This document shows positions 43,198-53,639 of a stretch of 64,000 nucleotides of DNA, piece by piece; positions within the stretch are counted from its first letter, which is position 1; the number at the start of each line of letters is the position of its first letter. The stretch covers positions 9,516,468 through 9,580,467 of the forward strand of contig RPFO01000041.1 in NCBI GenBank assembly GCA_009746045.1, in the 5' to 3' direction. The stretch is from Mesostigma viride. Taxonomy: Eukaryota > Streptophyta > Mesostigmatophyceae > Mesostigmatales > Mesostigmataceae. The notes under the pieces were generated by a model that worked only from the letters and a program-made list of their open reading frames with translations, searched no databases and was not told the DNA's origin. Both the position numbers and the translations under genes were made by a program.

Positions 43198-44201
43198 AAA
43201 CCCCCTTTCCTGGTGCTTTATCTCCAAAGCTCCGCCAACCACTTTCGCTCAGTGGCTCTCGAGGCTGCCCTGCCGCAACGGTCACGACCATTACAATCGC
43301 CGGCGGCTGTAGCGAGCCTCATGCACGATAACCCTTCGCAGGGCCCCCCCCAGCCTTCCACCCTCGGCCAGTAAAAGAGGGTGTTGAATGTGCACGCAAA
43401 GACAAGGAAGAAGACGCCTCGTTTAACGATCACGGACCTCCCTCAAAGGCCAGTGCCGCCCTAACGTGACGACAACTTGTAGGACGTCACCCGATGCCAC
43501 CATATCTCGATTACTATCAACGTTGTCACGTGGGGGAGTAACTTTCCATATTTCAGGTTTTAGTTGATGAGCAGGCTCTCATCACACACCCCAGCGGCCG
43601 ATAAAGCGCAAGCGCAACTGGGCCGGCCAAAATATTTGGTCCTGCCCGGCCCAGGTCCGTCTGTTAAACTGGCCCCTTAAGTCTCGGTCTGAATCGAAAT
43701 ATTGCATAATTCCGGAATTCGTCCCCACCACATTCCCGAGACCTCATGCACCCATAAGAGCGGATGCTGGTAAATATTTTTCTACTTACGCGAGGGCCGA
43801 CAGACTTGTCGTCCATCACAATGCCCACTAAAAGTAACCCGACCACCCTTCCTTCGGCAGTCAGCAGTCAGGAACTGCAACCCTGCTGCGACATTCCGCA
43901 GCAAAGCGGTAGGCACTGCAGCGTGGCACGGAAATCTTACTCATGGTTTCAGAGTTCCGTACAGGTGCCACGCGCAGGCAAACGCGAAGTATTTTATAGT
44001 CTCTCGTCGGCCAAGAACCCAGCTGCGGGGAGAAAACCGACGAGGGTAATTTCAATTTCTTTTTCACAGTCACGTGACTGTTCAAGCTATGTCAGTCACG
44101 CGCCATCTCTGATCGGCCACCGCCAGCCAAAAAGGCTGACGCGATTAGGGCAGCATTAAATTTCTTGTAATCCGCCATACCCATACCCCATACATCCGAT
44201 T
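43198..44201. other. Unassigned unique sequence
   Basis: No convincing gene. A 131-codon plus-strand frame at 43764-44159 has ordinary composition but no domain and an overlapping antisense frame. It lies between the two copies of block P. Confidence 0.45.
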
Positions 44202-44456
44202 ACAAGAAAAAGAGACCTAGAACATCGTGCAAATGGCACTTTAGGGCGGCGTAGCCCGGGCTCGCCTCATGAGCCGTCAGCAACAGTAACTTAATTGCTA
44301 CTTAACTTAACGAACTAGAAATGGCCATACAAAACTGGCCAACTAATTCTAACTCATGGAACCGGTCCAGCCCAAGGCCCACCGTCCCGTAGTACCACTC
44401 ACATAGCGGCGTTCATTCTCATCTGTTATAAAGAAACTACGTTCAGAGAACACCGA
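44202..44456. repeat. 255-bp duplicated block P, copy 2
   Basis: Second copy of 42819-43073. Directly abuts the second 1.73-kb dispersed repeat. Confidence 0.8.
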
Positions 44457-46192
44457 ATTTTAGGACCAGTTTGAATTAAAAAATATATGTGCAAACATCA
44501 AATTTTGACCCTGGCATTTTTACCACTGACAGATAACACACTTCTTGAATTTTGGACAAAAACCTGGGTTCAAATAATTACATTTAGTGCCTGAATGGAC
44601 CCTGGCCCATGGCAGGCCTCAAACCGCGAATTAGGTCAAAATGAGAATTTAGGACCAATAGGACCAATTAGTGTCAACGCATGACCATGCTATCCACACG
44701 GTCCCTTGAGCATCTTACAACAAGCGCTAGGGGACCCTACGAGGCCTTGGGATGGCGGGGCAGCGTATAACAAGGCCATACCCTGCTGTGGCTGCCTCTA
44801 TATATACGCGTGCTTAACGGTGTCACAGATGGTGCAGGTAATGCAATATACGGATGCATGGTTGCTGAGGTTGCCCGGCTTGAACATGGCCCACCCCTTG
44901 CGGTAAGCTTTCTCTAAGCATATGCCAAACCTTCTTTGACATCACGGACATGCTGGCCACCACCCAGCGATGAAAAAACAATGCATTTGCATTGCAACTA
45001 ACACATGAATGCAGCCAAATCAAGTTACAGAACAACGTTGTGCTAACATGCAACGCTTTGTGAGCGAATTCAGGGTGCATGTAACACGTAAACCATATTG
45101 TATATACTGTCTGAGAACACCCTGAACGACTGCAGGCCATAGGACCACGGTTTATAACTAACACATGAGTAAAACTGCTCTTACGCATGTGTGTTTTAGC
45201 TGCAGCGGACGACGAAGATAGAGACGTAAAAAATTGTATGACGTAAACCAACTATGTGTGACAGTTATGTGCACAGAGAGCGTCCCCTCTTTTTAGGCAT
45301 AGCTTACTGACTCAAAACACCACGACAGCGTTGCCAGTTACACTCATGATCTAGGGCACCCCGGCACGTACCTGCTACTTACGTCGCCTCATTCCAGATG
45401 GTTGCAAAAAAGTCGCTGAAATCCGCAGCGAGGTCAGCTTTCCGAGAGCTGAGCGCACCAAAGCTGGCCAACCGGTTCGAAAATGATATAAACCACGCTT
45501 GTGCTGCGTTCTAGGTCCAAGAAATACCGAAAGTGAAGACCTATAAGGTGCGCTCGCTGCCCAGCCTGAACGTCCCTAAAACATGGTCGACAATGGAAAT
45601 CGGGCAAGAATATCACGGCCCAGGCGCTCCCATGTCAAATACTCCGTTTATAAACTCCAGACTATAATCAAAATCGTCCACAAAAATTTCCTGGCTTGAT
45701 TCGCACCACCATTGCTAATACACTAACATGTTTGTGCCAAAATCGACCCTCCGCGAGCAGGCGATCTGCGACCCATTTGTGTTGTGCCGCTGTGCTACAG
45801 CGCTACACATATAAAAACTTGCGCAGAAAATTTCACAGCCTTTAAGCATAACTAACGACCTTTCGTTTTTGCTACTGGGCGCCCGAAATGATAAACGCAC
45901 GTGAAAACGCCGGCCACGATTGTCAGGTCGCCATATCCACCTCAGATCATTCCCGCACCCACTTTTTCGCTCCAAAATCGGTTATATTTTTGGTCGAGGT
46001 ACCTACTTTCCCGCCATTATACCCGGTACCCGGGTACGGAATCCGGGTACCATGTGCCGGTACCACGGGTCGGGTACATCATGCCGGGTACGGTCCACAT
46101 GGGGTACGGTCCATATAGTGACCCCCCCCCCCCGGTACCTCGGTTATAGTAAATTGGTCCTTAATTTAGGACAAAGTCCTAAATTAAGGACC
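44457..46192. repeat. 1.73-kb dispersed repeat, copy 2
   Basis: Collinear with 25491-27220 with few differences. The terminal hairpin has loop AAA instead of TTT, with identical arms. Followed after a few bases by satellite. Confidence 0.8.
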
Positions 46193-46205
46193 GTGGGAGG
46201 CTTAA

Positions 46206-46421
46206 CATTAAATGTGGGGGGGTGCTGGCATGAATAAATAAATGTGGGGGGGTGATGGCATGAATACATAAATGTGGGGGGGTGATGGCATGAATAAATA
46301 AATGTGGGGGGTGCTGCTACGTATAATAAATAAATGTTGGGGGGTGCTGGCATGAATAATTAAATGTGGGGGGGTGATGGCATGAATAATTAAATGTGGG
46401 GGGGTGCTGGCATGAATAAAT
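46206..46421. repeat. 30-bp satellite, separate small array
   Basis: About seven units of both types, including a CTACGTATAATAAATAAATG variant like those near 9450 and 28370. Not contiguous with the main array. Confidence 0.9.
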
Positions 46422-46473
46422 TTTTGTTGTGCACTGTTCTTCATTGTTTTGATAGAGTTCACGCATGGACGTA

Positions 46474-47006
46474 AGGGTCTCGCTGCGGGTAGACCCTCGG
46501 AATTTTGTTTTTGTATTGACGTAAGGGTCTCGCTGCAGCGAGACCCCAAGGAATGTCAATTTTTCATGTTTTCATGATGGGGGGGGTCTTTCTTTTCTCA
46601 CCCTTAAAATGATTTGTTTTTTTATCGACGTTAGGGTCTCGCTGCAGCGAGACCCCTACGAATGTCGACTTTTAATGTTTGCAAGATGGGAGGGGGCTTT
46701 CTTCGCTCACCCTAAAAATGATTTGTTTTTGTTTGACGTAAGGGTCTCGCTGCAGCGAGACCCCAAGGAATGTATACTTTTTATGTTTGCATGATGGGAG
46801 GTTGCTTTCTTCGCTCACCCTAGAAATGATCTGTTTTTGTTTTGACGTGAGGGTCTCGCTGCAGCGAGACGCCAAGAAATGTATACTTTTTATGTTTTCG
46901 TGATGGGAGTGATGTTGCACGACTAGCACCTTCACCATCCCTTTTTTTTGCATTAAAGTAAATGTCCCTTTTAGAATCCACGAAAGGGTCTAGCTGCAGC
47001 GAGACC
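46474..47006. repeat. Tandem array of 22-bp palindromes upstream of the large gene
   Basis: Palindromes of the form GGGTCTCGCTG plus its complement start near 46474, 46524, 46633, 46741, 46850 and 46985, several about 109 bp apart within a longer repeat. Several are preceded by GACGTAAG, which resembles a splice donor. The block ends shortly before a splice-acceptor-like TTCTGCAG at 47080-47087, so it probably lies in an intron of the large gene. Confidence 0.8.
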
Positions 47007-47087
47007 CCTCCCCATCGTTTTTCTGCCGGCAATTCAGATTCTGAATGACATTTGTGAAACTTGCTTTTTTTGAATATTGTTCTGCAG

Positions 47088-48395
47088 ATGTCGTCCTCCT
47101 ATTCCGATTCTGTCAAGGCCACTCCCGTTTCACCCAAGATGACGTCGAACACCTCGCCGGACCGAACGGCAACGGAGGAGTTTCCTCCGTTGCCGGTCGG
47201 TCCCGTAAATGCTCTGGCGAGGTCCCCCCCCCCGAGTCCCCCTTGCCCTCCAAGTCCCCCTTGCCCCCCAGCGAGTTGGACAGAATTTTACCCCCCAACT
47301 CCCTCGCTGCTGCGTCTCGCGCTCCGTTCCACTCTCCGCCCCGTAAGTCTCCATCGCCGCCCCCCAAGTCCGTAGCTACTGCGTCCCGCTCGCCGTCCCG
47401 CAAGTCCCCCAAGTCCCCCGCAACTGCGTCCCGCTCGCCGTCCCGCAAGTCCCCCTCTCCGCCCAAAGTTCCCCCCGCTACCGCGTCCCGCTCTCCTTCT
47501 CGCAAGTCCCCCTCGCCGTCAACCAAGACCCCCGCAACTGCGTCCCGCTCGCCGTCCCCGCAAGTCCCCTTCTCCGCCCAAAATGCCCCCCGCTACCGCG
47601 TCCCGCTCTCCTTCTCGCAAGTCCCCCTCGCCGTCAACCAAGACCCCCGCTCCTGCGTCCCGCTCGCCGTCCCACTCTCGTTCCCCCAAGTCCCGCTCGC
47701 CGCCGCCCAAGTCCCCCGCTTCTGCGTCCCGCTCGCCGTCCCCCAAGCATTCCAGTTCTAAGCGTAAGCCTGCGCCCGAGTGGGTAGAGGAAGACGACCA
47801 CACCAAAGAGCTCAGGAACCTGAGGAAGTCTATCAATCTTCTTCTTGAGGAGGACGAGCGCGATAAGATTAACGGGAGGCCTGAAGACCCGGACTCGCCG
47901 GTTCGGGAGTCGCGTCGGGAGCTGTTGTCCGAATTGTTAGCAAAGGCCGCAAGATTTTCTGACGACTACGCGGCTCTCGACAAGAAGGACAAGGAGAAGG
48001 AGAAGGCGGAGAGGGAGGCCATGGAGAAGTCGGAGAGGGAGAGGGTGGAGAGGGAGGAGAAGGAGAGGCTGGAGAAGGCGGAGAGGGAGGAGGAGGAGAG
48101 GGAGTACAAGGAGCGTAAGGCTGCCCAGGAGAGGGAGCACAGGATCCTGGTGGCGAAGCAGAAGGAGGAGGCGAAGAAGAAGACGGAGGCGGCAGCGAAG
48201 GAAGTTATTGCGGAGGAGGCTGCTGTTTTAATTCAGATGCGACAGGAGAGGATGAAGGCGGACGAGGCCGCGAGGAAGATGGAGGAGGAGGCTGCGAGGA
48301 AGAAGGAGGAGGAGGCTGCGAAGGCGGTTGAGGGGGAGAAGGACGAGAACGTGAAGAAGGGGTGGGCTCCCGAAGGATGTTCAGTCGATTATCAG
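47088..48395 (+). CDS. Large multi-exon gene of unknown function, exon a
   Basis: Begins with ATG right after an acceptor-like CAG, so an upstream exon is likely. The protein starts SSSYSDSVKAT, then repeats of SRSPSRKSP(S) alternating with ATA. A highly charged coiled coil (EKEKAEREAMEKSERERVE and so on) runs to the donor at 48396. The frame changes at a poly-C run near 47226-47237 and again near 47555, where one repeat has CCCC instead of CCC. These look like single-base indels. The Ser/Arg repeats recall splicing-factor tails, but no RNA-binding domain is seen and I assign no function. Confidence 0.6.
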
Positions 48396-48590
48396 GTATG
48401 TTTATTGATGTGAGACGTACATTTTTCAGATGGCTTTTGAACGGCGTGTGTGTATCGTAGAAAGGGCGGGATTTTATGTCATACATTGATCGTAAGGGTA
48501 TAGCTGCGGAGAGACGTTGACCTAGGAGTTAAGTTTGTTGACTACGACGACGACGATGTGTGGCCTTTTTTTTACTCTTGTTGTCTGCAG

Positions 48591-49634
48591 CCCGACACGG
48601 TGGCCATTCTGAAACAGTACCTGGCTCAGGCCGAGTCTGAGGCTGGGGCGGGCGGTAAAGTCGAAAAGGACTTGATCCACTTTCTTTCGGCCGAGATAGC
48701 ATTTGCAGAGAAGTCCGGTGTCGTCGTGGTGGACCGTCCGGAGCCGGCACACATAATTTGGAAGAACGACCGACTGGGCCATCTTGCTTTGTTCGAAGCC
48801 ACACAGCGAGCCATTCATGGGAAGAGGGTCGTTGGTGACGACGTTTATGCGGCTATGAAGATCGCGCACTCGTGCATCCTTAATCTGAAGGAGGATGCCG
48901 GACATTTATATCCTCGTCGTGCTTTAATATGGTCGACGCTCTTTGATGAGGTTGAAAAGTTCGAGGACTGCACGGGCGTTTTGTTTTCAGAGCGTGCCTA
49001 TGTGGAAACCTTGAGACTTACTGCGTTGCATCAGCTCTTTAAACTCATGACAGGAGATATGAAAGCGGATTCGAGGGCTCCACTGTCGGAAGATGAAGTG
49101 TTTGATACTGTCAGGAAAGGATTTGTTGAGATGTCCAACAGTGACTTTATCGTAATTGTGCCGGGAAGAATGAATTCCACAGCAGGATGGGAGGAGCGCG
49201 CAAATGAAGTGATCGCGCATTTGGACATGACAAGAGACCACTTACTGCAATCTTTTGTTAAGTGGCGGACCGACTTTCTTGTCAGCCCGGACAACAGCCT
49301 TTCGTGGGAAGCGGTCGATTTCTTTTTGGAATGGGCTGGACAGGTGATCCAAAGTTTCCGGCACCGTGCCGACTTCAATGTTATTCAGACATATAGGCCC
49401 CACCGGGAAATCGTCCGGGAATGGTTGGATCAAATCTCGTTGGTTGATTGACTAGTGAGTATCCGAAAGAAGTTAGACACGGAGTGGTCTGATTTAGAGG
49501 CTGCAACCCATGTGCAGTCCCTCGAGTTGTTTTTCGAGGCGGAATTGAGGCGGCATCTGGAAAAGGAGAGAACCGGTGTTGTGCCGATATGGCCTTTGGG
49601 GAAGATTCTGAGGAGGTGGAAGTTCACGGTTTCG
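48591..49634 (+). CDS. Large gene, exon b
   Basis: In phase 0 with exon a across a 195-bp GT-AG intron (48396-48590). Encodes a globular, mostly helical segment (TVAILKQYLAQAESEAGAGG ... FRHRADFNVIQTY) that I do not recognise. An in-frame TGA at 49449-49451 is followed by a further 60 codons with coding character (WSDLEAATHVQSLELFFE) up to a good donor (GTACGT, 49635). Either the copy is damaged, the base is wrong, or the protein ends here and the rest is a second unit. Confidence 0.6.
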
Positions 49635-49741
49635 GTACGTGATCTTGCCGATATCGTTTATCGATTTGTTTTGTTTCCTTTCCCTGAATAGGGCTCTATA
49701 TGCTGACCAACCTGCATGGTTTGTCCTGTCATATCATGCAG

Positions 49742-49807
49742 GGGGGCTTCATGCCAGGGGACCTCGTATCGGAGGATGTAACGAATTTGTCAGACTTGGT
49801 TGATAAG
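49742..49807 (+). CDS. Large gene, exon c
   Basis: 22 codons (GGFMPGDLVSEDVTNLSDLV) between TGCAG and GTGGGT, phase 0 at both ends. Confidence 0.5.
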
Positions 49808-49944
49808 GTGGGTGCTTGTCCGTCGAGTTTCCACGAGCATCTTACATGGGGTCTAGCTGCAGGTAGACCCTCACCCTTTTATTGAGACTGACATCTACGG
49901 CTAATTTCAACGGTGCCCCCCACAAATCTGTTGTCTTTTTTCAG

Positions 49945-50007
49945 GCAGCGGCTGCGGCGATGGCTGTTGACAGTGCTGGTCTTTGGTCTGGAATCGAGAT
50001 GGAAATG
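49945..50007 (+). CDS. Large gene, exon d
   Basis: 21 codons (AAAAMAVDSAGLWSGIEMEM) after a strong polypyrimidine tract, donor GTAAGC, phase 0. The intron before it (49808-49944) contains one palindrome at 49849-49870. Confidence 0.5.
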
Positions 50008-50131
50008 GTAAGCATTGAACGATATCCGGATGTCTGCATTTCGCCTGAAGTTTTAGTGAGCGCATTATGCGAAATATACAAATGTCGACTAATTTTGATT
50101 TCCAATGAGCTGTCGTATTCAGTGTTGACAG

Positions 50132-50227
50132 GTGGGGGGTTTGGCATCAGCAGGCGCTGGCGGAGAGGAAGCAAACGCTGGAGGAGATGAGGATGGGGGA
50201 GACGCTGAGGGAGAAGTGGCTGCGCAG
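50132..50227 (+). CDS. Large gene, exon e
   Basis: 32 codons, Gly/Glu/Ala-rich (VGGLASAGAGGEEANAGGDE), donor GTACGT, phase 0. The next intron (50228-58843) contains element B2. Confidence 0.5.
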
Positions 50228-50329
50228 GTACGTTCATCCGCCGCGAGTTCGGGTGATTTTTTTCGTGCTGAGGGGTATCTCCGCAGAGAGATGATCGTGC
50301 AACAATCGAACTGAGGTCAAGTCCCTTCT

Positions 50330-50972
50330 AGTTAGCATTTTGGGCAACCAATATGCTAAGTGGATGCAGTTTGGAAAGACCTTTCCAACGCCGTGCTGAC
50401 CGCCTGAAACAGACAAGGGACGAGAAAGATATCAAGTCCCGAAGTCCTAGCCATCCGTGGCCGACTAGGGTGCAGTCCTCTGGCATAGTGGACAGGACAC
50501 GTGGCAGGCCGTGCCTGCACAGGCTGAGCCTGATTATCACGTGACTGTGGTCCACGTAGATCAGAGGAGCAGCAGCCTGTGACTGGTGGAGTACTGGAGC
50601 TGGCACAGGTCTGCAAGGATACTAGGCCTTGCAGGCTTGTGACAGGTCCTGTACTTCCTAGGTTGCAGAGTCTAGGCAAATCCAGTTCGTCCTGGCTCTG
50701 CACTGATGCCAGTGGACGTTGAGGATTTGCTTGCACGCCTGCACGTGCCTCGTCACGCCGATGGGAACGAGGAACAACGCAAGGATATAGCTTGGTCATG
50801 GGGGATGACCAGCTATCTCGGAAAGCACGAACCGTGGGTGCCACCTTGGTCGTGGAAGTGCCCATTGTGGTCGTGGCCTGGTGAACAGATTTAAGGTTGC
50901 TGCCTTGCAACATTGGCTAAGACGCGCTGTGAAAGATCAAGAGCTCACATACGTTGGGAGCTCTTTCTAACT
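50330..50972 (+). repeat. 5' LTR of B2
   Basis: Starts AGTTAGC, ends TTTCTAACT. The segment 50927-50949 (CTGTGAAAGATCAAGAGCTC and so on) recurs in the internal hairpin loop near 57830-57852. Confidence 0.94.
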
Positions 50973-50983
50973 CGTATTATTGT
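50973..50983 (+). promoter_or_regulatory. Putative primer site of B2
   Basis: CGTATTATTGT starts at the first base after the LTR. It is perfectly complementary to ACAATAATACG at 57850-57860 and to nothing TGG-like. Pairing stops exactly at the LTR boundary. Confidence 0.6.
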
Positions 50984-50997
50984 CTCCTTACTTCTTC

Positions 50998-52185
50998 ATG
51001 TCCAACGTGCCGAGGGAACAGGCCATTGAGCCTTCGCAAAGCCAGAGCTCGCAGCCGCAGCTTCGGGTAGGAGCCCCGGAGCGATCACGACCTTTTCATC
51101 CCTACGCTCATCCGAGCACCGCATCAACCTTCGTCCAGGCGGCGTACCTGGCAAGGGGGCTGGCGAAGAAAGGTTGGGTAGCAGTTTGCGGAACTGCAGC
51201 AGGGCCGGCGGCGAGCGACCCCATTGTGATGCAGATTGAGGCTTCGACAGCTCCCGGCGAATTGTCGCGAGAGGCCGTCGAAAAGTTTGTGTCAATACGG
51301 GACGAGCTGTCCTCGACCATTTACGGTCTGGAGGTGGCTCACCAGGGCGGGCACGTGACCGTGTCGCAGCTGGATTTGGCGCGGGAGGCACTGGGCCAGA
51401 TCGTGGCCATTGGACTGGGAGCAGCGCGACTGTTCAACCATCAGGTGGCAACGTCTGTGCTGGGCGCGGGAGTTGAAGTCCCGGACGTGATCAGGCAAGC
51501 GCAGGCGCGCGAAGTCGACAACCCCTGGTCGTCGGCAGAGGTGGTTTCACAAACGTGCGAACACCTCGTGAACATTCTTTTGCAGGAGTCACGGGGTAAC
51601 GCAGACCGGTGGGTGATAACCACACGACCATTTGGGATTTGGTCAACACTCGACACACCGCGGGCGGCGGAACCAGACGCACACGATCCAGTGGTCGAGG
51701 TCATCACGGGTCGGGAGGTAACGCCAGAAGACTTCCATTACCAATTCGTTGATCAGCCAGAGGGGATCATCGAACGTTCATCTCAGCAGATAGATCAAGG
51801 CGACGGTACCACAGAAGGGTACGCTGCACGACGTCGTGCTGAGCTGCACGTCCCGCAAGAGCCCGAACACGACTACGGTGGTCGTGGGGCTTGCAACGAC
51901 AAGCGGGGTGGTGGAACGCGGTGGGTGAGGAACCTTGAGTGGGATCGCTCGAGTGGGAGCGAGCCCCGGATCCCAGTGGAGAAGTCTGCAGACGGGCGAC
52001 CCGTTAGCAGAGTGTTTGGACCCTACGCCGACGGGGAGGACGCCGCTGGCAGCGACGAGGAGCGGCCAGAGACGCCCATCGCAGCCACTGCTCAAGAGCG
52101 AGAGCTGGAGGCAGCGAACCAAGCAGGTGCTGAGTCAGTAGCTGGGACGGTGCCCACGGCATCCCCCAGCGACGCCAGTGCTTGA
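50998..52185 (+). CDS. B2 ORF0, extra upstream protein of unknown function
   Basis: 395 codons from ATG at 50998, 25 bp after the LTR and before gag. It begins with a polar Ser/Gln-rich head. The central part has STASTFVQAAYLARGLA, GGHVTVSQLDLAREALGQIV, SAEVVSQTCEHLVNILLQE and DRWVITTRPFGIWSTLDTP. The tail is acidic and disordered. It is the only fully open gene of B2. The homologue in B1 is frameshifted and only about 55-60% identical, although gag-pol is nearly the same. No domain is recognised; a second structural protein or regulator is possible. Confidence 0.8.
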   Translation: MSNVPREQAIEPSQSQSSQPQLRVGAPERSRPFHPYAHPSTASTFVQAAYLARGLAKKGWVAVCGTAAGPAASDPIVMQIEASTAPGELSREAVEKFVSIRDELSSTIYGLEVAHQGGHVTVSQLDLAREALGQIVAIGLGAARLFNHQVATSVLGAGVEVPDVIRQAQAREVDNPWSSAEVVSQTCEHLVNILLQESRGNADRWVITTRPFGIWSTLDTPRAAEPDAHDPVVEVITGREVTPEDFHYQFVDQPEGIIERSSQQIDQGDGTTEGYAARRRAELHVPQEPEHDYGGRGACNDKRGGGTRWVRNLEWDRSSGSEPRIPVEKSADGRPVSRVFGPYADGEDAAGSDEERPETPIAATAQERELEAANQAGAESVAGTVPTASPSDASA

Positions 52186-52238
52186 GTCAGTTCTTCCTTT
52201 TTCCTTCGCCTTTATTGTTGTGTCCCCACTTGTATATA

Positions 52239-53591
52239 ATGCCTCGTGGCAAACCGGGCGACGGCGACAAGGGCGAGGAGGGGGCACCGGCTGGAGAGAG
52301 CCAGGAGCCTGGGAAGGGCAAGGAGGCGCTGGTGGGAGAGGCGATCCCAGCCAGCGACGGCGATGGGGGAAAGCGACCAGGGAGCAAGAGGCGACACGAA
52401 GACTCGGTGGAGGAGGCGCGCAAGGCGCGGGCGCTGGGGGCATCTGATGCAATAACGGTGGCGAATGGGCAACCTGCCGTGGAGAAGCGTAAGAGGGACC
52501 CCTCTGCTGACGGCAATGGTAAGAGGCCTCATGTGGATGTGCTCTCCCCTGTGCCTGCTGGACCAAGTGGTGCTGTTGTTGTGACACCCGCTGTGGTGGA
52601 GCCAGTGAAGGCGCTGCCAGGGTCGAGACCTCACATGAGTGCTGTCACTGTTATGAATGGACAAAAGCCTCTTAACCCACCACTAGCACAGGAAGCTTTG
52701 GACAAGTGGCTAGAGGACATGGAGCTTGTTGTGTTCTCCGTGGACCCCACTGTCAACCTAGTGCAAGTGTTTCACTCGTCCACGTGCAACAGGGACTCGT
52801 CAGAGCGTGTCAGGGAGAAGGCTAGGACTGCTGTCAAGGATAAGCTAACCTGGGCACAGTTCCTGGAAGGGTTGAGGGAGAGTTCTCTGACAAGGTTCTC
52901 AACCTCACCAACTACTACAAGCACAGTATGACACCTTTGAGATAGTGGGCCCTGTGGCAGAGGAATGGGCTAGGCTCAACCGTATCAGGGACAAGGGGGC
53001 CAAGTATGGCTTCCTGGTCACAGATAGGGCCTTGGCAGACTATTTCCTGGACCGTATGGGTTTGAGTGTGGATGGGAGGAACGGTGCCCGCATGTTTCTT
53101 AACCAGACTGATGGCTCCTTGCGTGCTCTGGAGCTTGTAATCCTCAGCATAAGGAAGCCAGAACCTGCCTGCAAGGCTATCCAGTCCCATGGCAGCAATG
53201 CCACCTCCGCTGTGCAGGGCCAAGGTGATGTCCCCGGGTACCCAGCCCGTGATGGGGCAAGGCCCAACAAGCGTAAGCGCTTCAGGCGCCAGAGGCAGGG
53301 GCTCAGGGTGGCAAGGGTGCAGGTCCCCAAGGAGGGGTTGGGGGCCAGCAAGCTGGTGGTCAGCAGGGTAAGGGTGGCCAAGGGCAAGGCAAGGGCCAAG
53401 CTCAAGGCAACCAGGGCAAGCAGGGTGGGCAGCCTCAGGGAGGCCAGGGGAAGCCTGGCAAGGGTGGGGCTGGGTCTGGGAAGAAGGGTGGAGCATGTTT
53501 TGTGTGTGGCAAGGAAGGTCACTGGCGTCGTGAGTGTCCTGACAGGAAGGCCAAGCCTGCTGGGGCAGGAGGCCAGTCTGGGCAGCAGTGA
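52239..53591 (+). pseudogene. B2 gag (frameshifted)
   Basis: ATG at 52239 overlaps TATATAATG. MPRGKPGDGDKG, then a basic segment (KRRHEDSVEEARKARAL) and the gag core (KWLEDMELVVFSVDPTVNLV). The frame breaks near 52880 (one base missing against B1), near 52925, and again between 53290 and 53490. A zinc knuckle (CFVCGKEGHWRREC) is readable at about 53494-53535 in another frame. Confidence 0.8.
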
Positions 53592-53639
53592 CTAGCTACA
53601 TCATCCCCTGTAAATAGTCAATCACCCCTTGGGGAAGGT

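Noticed and set aside
43764-44159. 131-codon frame as a gene
   Set aside because: No domain, overlapping antisense frame of similar quality, no repeat or splice evidence.
42819-44456. Block P copies as LTRs of a miniature retroelement
   Set aside because: Equal length but no target duplication, no TG/CA or AGTT/AACT ends, no primer site or polypurine tract.
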